From: Bacteroidia bacterium | Lineage (GTDB): Bacteria > Bacteroidota > Bacteroidia > Bacteroidales > Paludibacteraceae | Assembly (NCBI GenBank): GCA_021152555.1 | Contig: JAGKVE010000002.1 | Coordinates: 26,883 to 90,882, forward strand | Direction of reading: 5' to 3' | DNA length: 64,000 nucleotides | In this document: positions 1 to 9,427 of the stretch, in pieces | How positions within the stretch are numbered: position 1 is the stretch's first letter | Layout of the letters: the number at the start of each line of letters is the position of its first letter | Position numbers and translations under genes: made by a program | The notes under the pieces: generated by a model | Database searches by the model: none | Told to the model about the DNA's origin: nothing | Seen by the model: only the letters and a program-made list of their open reading frames with translations

Positions 1-3000
1 CAGACCGTTCGCCCCGACAAAGAGTGTGTCGGTGATTGGAGCCGCGTCTTCAAGTTCAAGACCCTCTGCAAGAAACAAACCTTCCCCTATGAGGAGGACT
101 TCGAGGGCTATCCTACCGGCTCCGGTAGTTTGCCGGATTGCGCAACGCTGAGCGGACAGACAACGGATCACTCCTATGTAACTACACGTGGTACGGACAA
201 TCAAGCCCTCAATCTCCGTCAGGTTACGAAGGATTATAACAACTACTTCGCTTTCCCGGCATTGTCTGTAGATAGTGTGAAACGGCTGCAACTCAGTATG
301 CAAGTAGCTCCGGATGGTACAACGGCAACGAACTACTACTATTACGAAGTAGGTGTGATGACCGACCCGAATGATCCGAGTACCTTTGTTTCTATAGCGT
401 ATGACTCTGTACAAGGTGCAGCGAACTATCCGTTCTCTGACAAGATGTACACCTTTGAAGGATATACTGGTGATGAACATGGTAATTTCGGTACCTATAT
501 AGCGCTCAAACCGTTAAAATATGCTACCTCAACAAATGCGAATGCGGGTGCCGGAAATGTCTATATCGACAATGTCACCATCGACTTTATCGAGACTTGC
601 TTCAAGCCTGTTGACTTGACAAGCGAGATCGGCATTGATACGGTTAAGCTGTCCTGGAATTCGGAGAACGAAGGTGCATCTTATCTTGTACGTGTCTTTG
701 GCGACAAAGATGCTAATCCTGAAACGGCTACTCCGTTGGCAGAAACGACTGTTACCGATAAAGAGGCGGTTATCCGCGGACTGACAGGTAACACTACCTA
801 CTATGCGTACGTACAGGCGCTCTGCTCGGCTTCCGACAAGAGCAAATGGAGCTCCGTTTATCAGTTCAAGACCGAGTGCCCGGAGACGCGTGCTCTTCCG
901 TACGAGGAAGGCTTCGATGGCGATACCGACCCGTTGACTGACTACTGCTGGACCAGTTTCAAGATTCAGGGATCTTCGGCTTGCACCACAGATTATCTGG
1001 CAAAAGCATCCACTTATGCGAAGAAGGATGGTACGCGTGGTTTATATCTGCAATATACAACCGTGGATGAACATGCAGGCGGAAATTGTGTGGGCACACA
1101 CCGTTCGGCTGCCATTACTCCCGAATTGGATGTAGAGAGTTTGAAGCAAGTGTTGCTCTATTTTGATATCAAATCGTACTCTACTACAATAAAAGCCGCC
1201 GTTAAGATTGAGGCAGTTTCCGATGAGACAATGGATGCCGAGGCTATCTATGTTACTACGATTGAGAATGTTGGCAACTCTTGGCAGAAAGCGTATGTGA
1301 ATTTGTCACAACTTTACACATCTGTTCAGCCGTTTAAACGTCTGCGTTTCTCGACTACTACAGCAACATCTGCTTATATCGATAATCTCGTCATAACCAA
1401 TGACTTGAATGTTGTTCTGCCGGTTGAGGACCTCAAGCTGAGCATGGTAACGGAGAATACGGCGAAGTTCTCGTTCGTAGAGTACACCCCGTCTGTTACC
1501 GAATGGCAAGTAGCGTATGTACCTGCCGGTGGTGACATTGCAGATGCAACGATCCTAACGATAGACACGAAGGAATACACCCTCACCGGTCTTGCTGTCA
1601 ACACTTCCTACGACATCTATGTCCGTGGCAACGTAGAAGGCGATGAGTGGGTAGGCCCGATTACGGCGACTACCATTCAGACCCCGGCTCCGCTGCCGCT
1701 CATCACAGGATTTGAGGATGATGCAGATAAATGGGTAATTTATAAGACGAAAACCGTACAAGGCGATCCGTATCCTAACTTCTTTATCGTTGGCGAGGCT
1801 GATAGTTGTGGTGCTACGGGTGAAAAGGCATTGTTCATTACGAATGATAGTATTTCGTATGCTTATCATACCAAGGATGCACAAGGTGAAATTGGATTCT
1901 CGAATGTTTGGGCGACACGTAATATCAACATCGAAGGTGCCGGAACGTACAAGTTCAGCTTTAAGGTCAAAGTTCCTGCTAACAAGGACAATGAAAGCGA
2001 TTATGCAAATGCACACTTGTTCCCTGCCGGTGCTTCCATCCTTGCAGGAACGGCTACTATGTTAAATGGAAAAACACGTGCTGGTACGGCTGTAACAGAT
2101 GTTCCTGCTGACAACATCTACTCATTGATGGGTAAGACTCTCCACGAGAATGAGTGGATTTGGGTTACGAAGTCGATTGATGTGGAAGAGGCTGGTATCT
2201 ATACACTTGCTATCTTCTGGTATAATGCATCGGTAGGTGCACAGTATGGTGAGCCCATAGCTGTTGACTCTGTCATTGTAGAGGAATACCTCTGTACTAC
2301 GCCGAAGGACTTCGAGTTCGTTGAGCGCAAGGCAAATACAGCAACTATCAGCTGGTTCGGCGGCCAGTGCAAGAACTTCGAGTATGTAGTATCCAAGTAT
2401 GCGAACCTCGGTATGCCGAACCTCATTGATGCCGAAGACAAAGTAGCAGCCGGTACGCTGACTGACGGTCCGCAACTGACCATCAGCGGCCTGCTGCCGA
2501 ATACCGCTTACAGTCTCTATGTCCGCACCATCTGTCCGGACGGCGAAACCGACTGGGTAGAGTACGATTTCGAGACGCCTTGTGCTTTGGAAGTGCTGCC
2601 ATATACCGAGTCCTTTACCGAGACTCCGGAGTGCTGGATTCTCAAATCCGCTACCGTAGGAACCACCAAGGTGGGTACCAGTTCGTCTGATTATGAGACA
2701 TGGAATCGTCTCCAACTCTCCAACGGGGGTATAGCTATCCTGCCTGAATTGGCGGTTGACCTCAAGAATGTGGAGGTGGAGATTGGTCTCTTCAATACTA
2801 CTACCAATCTCGGCGCTGTGCAACTTGGTGTGATGGATAACACATGGGATGTTTCTACCTTCCAGGTGATTGCTAATATCCAAACAGTGAACAAACCCGG
2901 TTCTACCGGTACTTATACGTCGTCTGTATTGGAGACCTTCTCCAAGATGCTGAACCGCTATCAGGGTACAGGCAAGGTGCTGGCAATCAAGAATGCTGCT

Positions 3001-4590
3001 GCGTACGCAATCTGCGTTAAGTATGTCAAACTGACCGAACTGCCTGACTGCGTGAAACCGCAGCAGGTTGAGTTGACCTTCGTCAAAGATAATGAGGCGA
3101 CTGTGAACTGGTTGGCTGGTCTCGAAGAGGCTTGGGAAATTCAACTCAATGACTCTGTTATTGAGAACGTGACGACCAATCCGTATAAACTGACCAACCT
3201 CGAGCAGGGTACGGTTTATACCGTAGCCGTTCGCGCCCTCTGCGATGAGAATAGCAAGAGTGAGTGGTCGCTCCCGGCTACTTTCCAAACTGCTTGTGGT
3301 GTGAACGCACTGCCGATGAACGAAGACTTCAGCGCACTGCCCAACCCGCTGGGAAGCAATAATCTTGCGCGTGCTGCACTCACCTGCTGGGACAACCTCG
3401 TTTCCACAAATCAGATTGAGCAGGTGTTCAAAGGCACTGAAAAACCGTTCCAGGCACCGAGCAATATCTATGCCGGTCAGACATGGGTGCAGAACTGGCT
3501 CTCTGCGCTGGGAGACTATGCACAGCTCCAGTCGTATCACGGTGTTCACAACCCCACTTACCGCTACAAGTGGTTCATCTCTCCGCAATACGCAATCGAG
3601 GGTAATGCAACCTTGAGCTTCGATGTACGCCGCTGCGGTAACAAGGGACAGAAAGTGGAATTCGATGCCGGACGCTTCTTTGTTGCCATCAGTACCGATA
3701 ACGGTGCTACATGGAAGAAAGAGGACGCAACGCAAATCACGGAGATCGATACGGTTTATTCTACCAAGACCATGTCTCTTGACCAGTATGCCGGTAAAGC
3801 AATCCGGGTAGCGTTCTATGACGAGAACAACGCCGGTAGCTATGCTCCTGCTAACTACCTACTCATCGACAATGTCCGCATGAACTGCACGCAGGCGTTT
3901 GACTATACGGATAATGCATGCGAAGGTGTTGACTATGAGGGCTATGGCTTCTCCATCAAGGTGGCTGACCAGCCGCTGGCAGGAGAAGACAGCACCTACA
4001 CCCGCTTCGCGGTGAATGCCGAGAACGGTTGTGACAGTGTTATCAACCTCACCCTCACAACCCGCACCGCATCGCCGATAGTGACGATTTACGAAGCTAT
4101 CTGCCAAGGCGAGAGCTATGATTTCGGCGGACAGGCACTGACACAACCGAACCCTGCCGGACAGCCATATCTCCTTTCCGGTACCAACCAATATGGTTGT
4201 GACAGTACGGTTTATCTCTACCTCACCGTCAATCCGTCCGATACGGCTGACATAGCGCCGGTAGAGGTGTATGCGGACCAGTTGCCGTATCAGGTGGATG
4301 AGAATTACACTATCCCGGTTGATGCGCAAATCGGCAATCCGTTCACAGAGGTAGTGAAGATTGACGGCTGTAACTTCAACCGCTACTTCATCACTGTGCT
4401 GGATAATCCGACGGGTATCATCAACCTCACTGCGGATGTGGACTATATCGATGTATATGATGCGCTCGGACGCAAGATTCTGACGCTCCGTCATGGAGAC
4501 GCACAGAATGTGCTGCCCGTAGGCGTGTATATGCTTCGCACAACGATGACGGACGGACAAGTTGTCAATAGCAAACTGTTCATCAAGTAG
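1..4590 (+). CDS. Large secreted fibronectin-III / jelly-roll protein with T9SS C-terminal domain (5' partial)
   Basis: The reading frame is open from the first base of the window, so the N-terminus and signal peptide lie upstream; 1529 codons are visible. Four Fn3-like domains can be read at about residues 203-290, 473-560, 766-860 and 1018-1098, each ending in a Cys-containing FxTxC segment. Between them are jelly-roll (MAM or choice-of-anchor-J-like) domains that start with motifs such as LPYEEGFDGD, LPYTESFTETPECW and LPMNEDFSALPN. Near the C-terminus are two GCDS repeats of the type that fills the giant protein at 53182-62925. The last ~75 residues (YIDVYDALGRKIL ... GVYMLRT ... KLFIK) form a type A T9SS sorting domain, so the product should be exported by T9SS and held on the surface or released. 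No catalytic domain is visible in this part. An adhesin or carbohydrate-binding role is inference. Confidence 0.85.
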   Translation, partial: QTVRPDKECVGDWSRVFKFKTLCKKQTFPYEEDFEGYPTGSGSLPDCATLSGQTTDHSYVTTRGTDNQALNLRQVTKDYNNYFAFPALSVDSVKRLQLSMQVAPDGTTATNYYYYEVGVMTDPNDPSTFVSIAYDSVQGAANYPFSDKMYTFEGYTGDEHGNFGTYIALKPLKYATSTNANAGAGNVYIDNVTIDFIETCFKPVDLTSEIGIDTVKLSWNSENEGASYLVRVFGDKDANPETATPLAETTVTDKEAVIRGLTGNTTYYAYVQALCSASDKSKWSSVYQFKTECPETRALPYEEGFDGDTDPLTDYCWTSFKIQGSSACTTDYLAKASTYAKKDGTRGLYLQYTTVDEHAGGNCVGTHRSAAITPELDVESLKQVLLYFDIKSYSTTIKAAVKIEAVSDETMDAEAIYVTTIENVGNSWQKAYVNLSQLYTSVQPFKRLRFSTTTATSAYIDNLVITNDLNVVLPVEDLKLSMVTENTAKFSFVEYTPSVTEWQVAYVPAGGDIADATILTIDTKEYTLTGLAVNTSYDIYVRGNVEGDEWVGPITATTIQTPAPLPLITGFEDDADKWVIYKTKTVQGDPYPNFFIVGEADSCGATGEKALFITNDSISYAYHTKDAQGEIGFSNVWATRNINIEGAGTYKFSFKVKVPANKDNESDYANAHLFPAGASILAGTATMLNGKTRAGTAVTDVPADNIYSLMGKTLHENEWIWVTKSIDVEEAGIYTLAIFWYNASVGAQYGEPIAVDSVIVEEYLCTTPKDFEFVERKANTATISWFGGQCKNFEYVVSKYANLGMPNLIDAEDKVAAGTLTDGPQLTISGLLPNTAYSLYVRTICPDGETDWVEYDFETPCALEVLPYTESFTETPECWILKSATVGTTKVGTSSSDYETWNRLQLSNGGIAILPELAVDLKNVEVEIGLFNTTTNLGAVQLGVMDNTWDVSTFQVIANIQTVNKPGSTGTYTSSVLETFSKMLNRYQGTGKVLAIKNAAAYAICVKYVKLTELPDCVKPQQVELTFVKDNEATVNWLAGLEEAWEIQLNDSVIENVTTNPYKLTNLEQGTVYTVAVRALCDENSKSEWSLPATFQTACGVNALPMNEDFSALPNPLGSNNLARAALTCWDNLVSTNQIEQVFKGTEKPFQAPSNIYAGQTWVQNWLSALGDYAQLQSYHGVHNPTYRYKWFISPQYAIEGNATLSFDVRRCGNKGQKVEFDAGRFFVAISTDNGATWKKEDATQITEIDTVYSTKTMSLDQYAGKAIRVAFYDENNAGSYAPANYLLIDNVRMNCTQAFDYTDNACEGVDYEGYGFSIKVADQPLAGEDSTYTRFAVNAENGCDSVINLTLTTRTASPIVTIYEAICQGESYDFGGQALTQPNPAGQPYLLSGTNQYGCDSTVYLYLTVNPSDTADIAPVEVYADQLPYQVDENYTIPVDAQIGNPFTEVVKIDGCNFNRYFITVLDNPTGIINLTADVDYIDVYDALGRKILTLRHGDAQNVLPVGVYMLRTTMTDGQVVNSKLFIK

Positions 4591-4601
4591 TCATCCATAC
4601 G

Positions 4602-4627
4602 GATAGCCCGATTGGTTTCGGGCTATC
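4602..4627 (+). terminator. Hairpin, probable terminator
   Basis: GATAGCCCGA (4602-4611), loop TTGGTT, TCGGGCTATC (4618-4627) is a perfect 10-bp stem 11 bases after the stop codon of the Fn3 protein. No T-tract follows, so termination may be partial. The downstream C10 protease starts 49 bases later. Confidence 0.6.
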
Positions 4628-4675
4628 TGACAAATGGAGTTCCCGGCATGCGGTGCTCCGGAAAAAAGAAAGTGT

Positions 4676-7168
4676 ATGAAACGGAATGTATTTGTCATCA
4701 TAGCCCTTATGGGTGCCGTAGGCTTTGCTTCGCCGGCGTTACGTACGCCGGAGGATGCTCTGCGCATAGCCTCGGATTTCGTGTCCAACAGCGCAGCGGT
4801 CCAACAGTCCGAAGGACGGTCTTACAGCGTAGCGGTCTTACAGCGTAGCGGTCTTACAGCAAAGCGGTCCAACAGCAAAGCGGTCCAACAGTCCGAAGGG
4901 CAGTCGTATATCGCCGACTCTTCGGCTGCCTACTTCGCCGTCAATACGGAAAGCGGCTTCGTCCTCGTCGGTGCCGATGAGCGTTTGCCGGAAGTGTTGG
5001 GTTATGGAGATAATGGGGCTTTTGATTCGAAGAACATATCGCCTGCTATGCGCTTCTTGCTGCAATGCTACGCCGAGGAACTGGCCAACAGCGAAGCCGT
5101 CTTACAGTCCGAAGGACGGTCTTACAGCGTAGCGGTCTTACAGCAAAGCGGTCTTACAGCAAAGCGGTCCGCCATTTCCCCCGTCGCGCCTCTTCTGACC
5201 TGTCAATGGAACCAGTCGAAGCCCTTCAATAACCTCGCCCCTTCCTATAATAATACGGGCGGCCAATGCGCATCAGGGTGCGTGGCAACAGCCATGGCGC
5301 AAGTCATGTATTATCATAAGCATCCTGCGCAGGGCACCGGCTCGCACTCCTATCTATGGACATGTACCGAGACGCCGGCGCTAAGCAAGACACTCTCTGC
5401 TAATTTCGGCAATACAACCTACGATTGGGCGAATATGCTCGATAGCTATAAATCTTCTTACACCTCCGCCCAGGCGGAGGCGGTGGCAACGCTTATGTAT
5501 CATTGCGGCGTGGCGGTGGAGATGGGCTACGGTGCTTCTTCCGGTGCCTTCACGCAAGATGTGCCAAAGGCACTCAATACATATTTCGGCTACAACGCCA
5601 ACTACCAGCGTATTCAGAAAATCATGTACCCTGCCGACAGCCTCAATGCTATTATATACAGCGAGCTGGCTGCCCGGCGTCCTGTTATTGTCAGCGGCTC
5701 TAATGACGAAGGCGGACATGCTTTCGTTTGCGACGGAGCGGACAACCGCGGCTATTTCCATATCAACTGGGGATGGGGCGGTAACAACGACGGCTATTAT
5801 CTGCTCACCGCCCTCAATCCCGGCAAGTCGCAAGGTATAGGCGGGACTACGAAGGGATATAACAAAAGCACTGCTTTCTTCATAGGTCTCCAGCCGGCTA
5901 AAACAGGCACGCCTAAAGCGATTCCGCAGATGGCGACAACCTCTTTTTCCATCAGTTCGGAGTCGTTCACCCGCACTACGGCTTTCTCCGTCTCTATCGC
6001 CAGATTGCAGAACTACGGCCTGACGAACTTCAGCGGCAGCTATGGCGTAGCCCTCTATGACGAAGATGAGACGCAACTGATTGCCGTCCTCAAGCAGGAG
6101 AACAACTACTCGCTCAAAGCCGGTTATTTCCGCACGACGGCGGCAACGCTCAGCAGTATCACCATCCCCAATACCGTTCCGGAGGGTAATTATCATCTCT
6201 GCGCCGTCTATAAGGACGCCGACTACGGCTGGATGCGGATGATGTGTACCGAGGATGACTACTATCTCTCGCTCTCTATTGAGGGCAGCCAGGTCACCGT
6301 CTATCCCAACAATGCGGAACCCGAACTGGCGCTCACGAAAGCTATCTCGTTCGGCGAGGACGTCAATACCGATTCTGTTCCCAAGACCGGAGCACCGCTC
6401 TCCTTTGCCGTCAAGAACACCGGAGGGACCTTCCGCGGACAGATTTCCGCGCGTATCTACAAAGGTGCCTTCTCCAAGGGCCAGTATGAGATTATCGACA
6501 GCGTAGTCATCCGCCGTAACGAGACGCTTGCTTCGGCGCTGCAGCAGGCTTTTGAAGAAACCTTGCTGCTCGATACCCAGTATAAGATGAAACTGTGCTG
6601 GCGGACGGATGACAATAGCGCGTGGAATAATTTTGACGGCGAACTGCCTTTCAAACTGTACGACCCCGACTACCATCTGGCGCTTACGGAGGACCTGCAT
6701 TTCGATGATAATGACAGCGTGCCGGTGGAGAATGCCAATTTCTATTATTCGATTAAGAACACCGGTGCGTCGTTCACGGGCGAACTGCAACTCTTCTTCT
6801 ATGAGGACAGTCTTTACTCGCGCGGACAGAGCGAGTTGCGCGCAGTCACTATCGGAACCAATGAGACGCTCACAGACGCTTTCGCCGGACCGCTTGAGCA
6901 GCCTGCAGGCAATTATCTGGTTATTTTGCGCTACCGAGAAACGGACGGCGAATGGCAGGAGTTCTACGATGTCTATGGACGGAATATAAGCGGTGTCGGT
7001 GCCAAACTGTATGCCGCGCCGCCCGATGACCCCGATATCCCGACCGCTGTCGGCCAAATCACCAATCACCAATCACCAATCACCAATAAGGTGCTCCTCC
7101 ATAACGGACAACTCCTGATTATTCATAACGGGAAAACATATAATGCGCAGGGCGCACGAGTAAAATGA
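4676..7168 (+). CDS. Streptopain-like cysteine protease (peptidase family C10) with CTD-like tail
   Basis: The start at 4676 is preferred over the in-frame ATG at 4634 because it begins directly with a signal peptide (MKRNVFVIIALMGAVGFAS). A propeptide of the C10 inhibitor type (TPEDALRIASDFV) follows. The catalytic Cys is about residue 202 in SGCVATAMAQVM and the catalytic His about residue 348 in GGHAFVCDG, followed by FHINWGWGGNNDGYY; this is the SpeB/PrtT pattern. The C-terminal half has two or three Ig-like beta domains, then a linker made of a heptamer array (7061-7088) and a tail ending LLIIHNGKTYNAQGARVK, shared with the giant proteins at 10085 and 20386. Two 16-bp tandem arrays (4785-4900 and 5085-5168) encode low-complexity peptides, one inside the propeptide region and one just before the mature domain. 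The downstream OmpA gene overlaps by ATGA. Secreted protease is secure; substrate unknown. Confidence 0.88.
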   Translation: MKRNVFVIIALMGAVGFASPALRTPEDALRIASDFVSNSAAVQQSEGRSYSVAVLQRSGLTAKRSNSKAVQQSEGQSYIADSSAAYFAVNTESGFVLVGADERLPEVLGYGDNGAFDSKNISPAMRFLLQCYAEELANSEAVLQSEGRSYSVAVLQQSGLTAKRSAISPVAPLLTCQWNQSKPFNNLAPSYNNTGGQCASGCVATAMAQVMYYHKHPAQGTGSHSYLWTCTETPALSKTLSANFGNTTYDWANMLDSYKSSYTSAQAEAVATLMYHCGVAVEMGYGASSGAFTQDVPKALNTYFGYNANYQRIQKIMYPADSLNAIIYSELAARRPVIVSGSNDEGGHAFVCDGADNRGYFHINWGWGGNNDGYYLLTALNPGKSQGIGGTTKGYNKSTAFFIGLQPAKTGTPKAIPQMATTSFSISSESFTRTTAFSVSIARLQNYGLTNFSGSYGVALYDEDETQLIAVLKQENNYSLKAGYFRTTAATLSSITIPNTVPEGNYHLCAVYKDADYGWMRMMCTEDDYYLSLSIEGSQVTVYPNNAEPELALTKAISFGEDVNTDSVPKTGAPLSFAVKNTGGTFRGQISARIYKGAFSKGQYEIIDSVVIRRNETLASALQQAFEETLLLDTQYKMKLCWRTDDNSAWNNFDGELPFKLYDPDYHLALTEDLHFDDNDSVPVENANFYYSIKNTGASFTGELQLFFYEDSLYSRGQSELRAVTIGTNETLTDAFAGPLEQPAGNYLVILRYRETDGEWQEFYDVYGRNISGVGAKLYAAPPDDPDIPTAVGQITNHQSPITNKVLLHNGQLLIIHNGKTYNAQGARVK
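4785..4900 (+). repeat. 16-bp tandem array in coding DNA, block 1
   Basis: Seven units of CYWACAGCRWAGCGGT, with one 20-bp variant at 4801-4820, lie inside the C10 protease gene. Because 16 is not a multiple of 3, successive units are read in different frames (AVLQ, RSGLT, AKRSNS, KAVQQ) without producing a stop. The AGCGnAGCGGTC core recurs at 35691-35725, 38299-38333 and, on the other strand, at 44292-44308. Confidence 0.9.
5085..5168 (+). repeat. 16-bp tandem array in coding DNA, block 2
   Basis: Five units of the same 16-bp repeat, again with a 20-bp variant in second place (5101-5120), as in block 1. It encodes NSEAVLQSEGRSYSVAVLQ and then QSGLTAKRS just upstream of the mature protease domain. 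Matching internal order in the two blocks suggests a block duplication. Confidence 0.9.
7061..7088 (+). repeat. Heptamer array (ACCAATC)x4 in coding DNA
   Basis: Four perfect or near-perfect ACCAATC units encode the linker ITNHQSPITN between the structural part of the C10 protease and its CTD-like tail. One relative, ATTGGTG, occurs upstream of miaA at 44317-44337 on the opposite strand sense. Confidence 0.9.
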
Positions 7169-8979
7169 CTAACAACAAATATCTGATAGCAATCTTTCTG
7201 ACCGCAGTGCTTTTCGCCTTGCCGCTCCATGCGGATGTGAAGCGTGAGAGCCTGCATTTCCTGACTACCGAAGCCGGATTGGGTTACTCCGCCCTGCTCA
7301 ATAAATCCACATTAGGCACCTCCGCCGGCTTGGCGGGTGCCAAGCTGCAGGTCGGCTACGAATGGCGCTACCGCAAACTCCTCGTACATACGGGCCTCGA
7401 GTTCGCATCGGTCAATGATATGGCGCGTGTCGACCCTTTCCAGATGAAAACATCCTATACGGTCGGCCTGCCTGCCGGGCAGTATATGACGGAGTATTTC
7501 GATTTCCGGTCCTTCAAAGAGACCCAGATGATGGGGCAGTTGAATATACCGGTGCAGGTAGGTGCTGTCTTTTCGGACAGGTATTATTTCCTGGCGGGTG
7601 CGCGTATCGGGCTGCCGGTCCTGCATGCGGCTTCCGTAAAGACCGATGTTACCACTTGGCTCGTTGACCCGTCGCTGATCGGCGAACTCAATAATGTGCC
7701 GGTGCATGATGCTTATACCTCGACTGAGAAACTCAATTACGCTTGGTCCGCGAATATCGTCAATGCCCAAGTCTCCGCGGAAGTGGGACTGGTGCTCAAT
7801 TCTTTCTTCGAGAAGCCGCAGAAAGGAAAAGGAAGAGGTTCGTCTGCGTCGGGACGTAACCAGCGTAACAAGAAAAAACCCGTCCTTTTCCGCGTGGCGC
7901 TTTTTGCGGACTACGGCATAACGTCCGTCGCCAAAACAAGCGGAGAGACCAAGACTTTGGTGCAGGTGGCGGAGCCGAGGGATATAGCGATGAACGGCTA
8001 TTTCGATGCTTCGCAGACGCCTGCCAACTCGTTGCTTGTCGGCGCCAAGTTCGCCGTACTCTTCCAGCTCAACGAGCAGAAACCCGCCAAACCGCTGCCC
8101 TCTTATTTCGATATATGGATTGCGGACGAGACGACCTCAAAACCCCTTCCTGCGCGTGTCAATATATATGATAAGACCAAGAAGCGCACTACGGTCAAGG
8201 ATGTCAAGAACGGTCATCTCCGTTACCGCGCGAAGAACGGCGAATATACGCTTACGGCGTCCAACAGCCTCTATTATCCGCTTTCTCAGGATGTCGCGAT
8301 GGAGGGGGAGGGCATTACGGATACCGTCCGCTTTGGTTTGCGTCCGCGTCCATGGCTGCGCCTGCGTGTGACCAATACCGATACCGGCGAACCGCTCTCT
8401 GTGGCTGCGGCTGTTACCAACGCCGCTACGGGCGACAGCGTCACTACGCTAACCACCCAGCCGGAGACTGGTCTGGCGCGCACGATGCTGGATGACGCAA
8501 AGACCTACCGCCTCACGATTGCCCATACCGGCTATGAGACGGTTATACGGGATATTGCCAATGTAGGCGACTCGATGCTCGTCAGCCTCACGCCTATCAA
8601 GGTCGGGAAGAAAGTGATTTTGCATAATCTGTTCTTTGCTACCAATAAGACGCGTATCCTGCCGCAGTCGGAGGAGGCGCTGGATGAGCTGTATGCTTTC
8701 CTGCTCGATAACCCCTCTCTCACTATCCGCATCACCGGCCATACCGATAATGTCGGTTCCAACCGCGCCAACCAGCAGCTCTCCGAGGGCCGTGCTGCCG
8801 CCGTGCGCGACGAGATCATCAAGCGCGGCATAGCGCCCGAACGTATTGAGGCGGACGGAAAGGGCGAGGATGAACCGATTGCGGATAACAAGACCGAAGA
8901 AGGCCGCGCCAAGAACAGACGCGTAGAGTTTACCATCACCTCAACAGGAGACGCGCTCATTGAGCAGGTCAAGGAGTAA
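7165..8979 (+). CDS. OmpA-family outer-membrane protein
   Basis: 604 aa. It starts in an ATGA overlap with the C10 protease, so the two are translationally coupled. The signal peptide is MTNNKYLIAIFLTAVLFALPLHA. Residues ~25-310 are Gly/aromatic-rich beta-strand sequence resembling an outer-membrane barrel, similar in layout to the protein at 52132. Residues ~315-480 look like two beta-sandwich (CarboxypepD_reg-like) domains. Residues ~485-595 are a full OmpA peptidoglycan-binding domain (ITGHTDNVGSNRANQQLSEGRA, NRRVEF), with the Asp and Arg positions that bind diaminopimelate. It likely anchors the outer membrane to peptidoglycan. Several T9SS components are OmpA-like, but a T9SS role is only a guess. 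Confidence 0.88.
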   Translation: MTNNKYLIAIFLTAVLFALPLHADVKRESLHFLTTEAGLGYSALLNKSTLGTSAGLAGAKLQVGYEWRYRKLLVHTGLEFASVNDMARVDPFQMKTSYTVGLPAGQYMTEYFDFRSFKETQMMGQLNIPVQVGAVFSDRYYFLAGARIGLPVLHAASVKTDVTTWLVDPSLIGELNNVPVHDAYTSTEKLNYAWSANIVNAQVSAEVGLVLNSFFEKPQKGKGRGSSASGRNQRNKKKPVLFRVALFADYGITSVAKTSGETKTLVQVAEPRDIAMNGYFDASQTPANSLLVGAKFAVLFQLNEQKPAKPLPSYFDIWIADETTSKPLPARVNIYDKTKKRTTVKDVKNGHLRYRAKNGEYTLTASNSLYYPLSQDVAMEGEGITDTVRFGLRPRPWLRLRVTNTDTGEPLSVAAAVTNAATGDSVTTLTTQPETGLARTMLDDAKTYRLTIAHTGYETVIRDIANVGDSMLVSLTPIKVGKKVILHNLFFATNKTRILPQSEEALDELYAFLLDNPSLTIRITGHTDNVGSNRANQQLSEGRAAAVRDEIIKRGIAPERIEADGKGEDEPIADNKTEEGRAKNRRVEFTITSTGDALIEQVKE

Positions 8980-9427
8980 TCTCTTTTATCCATTGCGGCA
9001 GTTTGGTATGGCGCATCCGCCGTCTCTGTTTGGCGGCTTGGGCGCCGTATCATTCTGTGCGGTTGGGGCATACACGCCGTATGCGCTGACGCATACCAGC
9101 AACGCCGCCACTACAATCGTCTTTCTCCAAACTCTCTTCATCAAATCGACTGCCAAGGTACGACAAAAAATCCGAATGCGCAAACGAAAAAGGAGAAAAA
9201 TTGTTTCATTGTGCAGTAAAAAGCTACGATTTGCAAACTCAATATAGCAAAAAGTCGATATTTTTACATATTTTGAAGAAATTTACACACGTATACGCGC
9301 GAAAAGCAGTAATTTTGCGGCCGAAATGTCAACGTATGTGTACGTTACGCACATGCGCACGTATAAGCGACAAAAATTTAGCCGGCTAGCCAACTAGACG
9401 ACTAGTAAAAAATAATAAAAACCAGCC
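8980..9427. other. Intergenic region with inverted and alternating Pu/Py sequence; no gene seen
   Basis: No convincing coding sequence. An AT-rich part is followed at 9290-9370 by ACGTATACGCGCG-like alternating purine-pyrimidine DNA, including the inverted repeat AACGTA-TGTG-TACGTT (9331-9346). TAATTTTG at 9310-9317 matches the -7 promoter box, but no TTTG lies 19-20 bp upstream, so promoter status is weak. A short CTAG octamer array closes the region. Confidence 0.5.
9386..9405. repeat. CTAG octamer array, upstream copy
   Basis: Three CTAG tetramers at exact 8-bp spacing (9386, 9394, 9402), 23 bases upstream of the four-helix-bundle gene. The same pattern lies directly downstream of that gene (9993-10036). 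Confidence 0.8.

Noticed and set aside
2122..3735. A 537-codon open frame on the minus strand inside the Fn3 protein gene
   Set aside because: It is antisense to well-supported Fn3 and jelly-roll domains and its translation has no domain-like pattern.
5381..7072. A 563-codon minus-strand open frame inside the C10 protease gene
   Set aside because: Antisense to the catalytic domain and C-terminal domains; composition follows from codon use of the real gene.
8960..9247. Small plus-strand reading frame after the OmpA gene
   Set aside because: It overlaps the OmpA end and has no signal, motif or promoter; the region looks non-coding.
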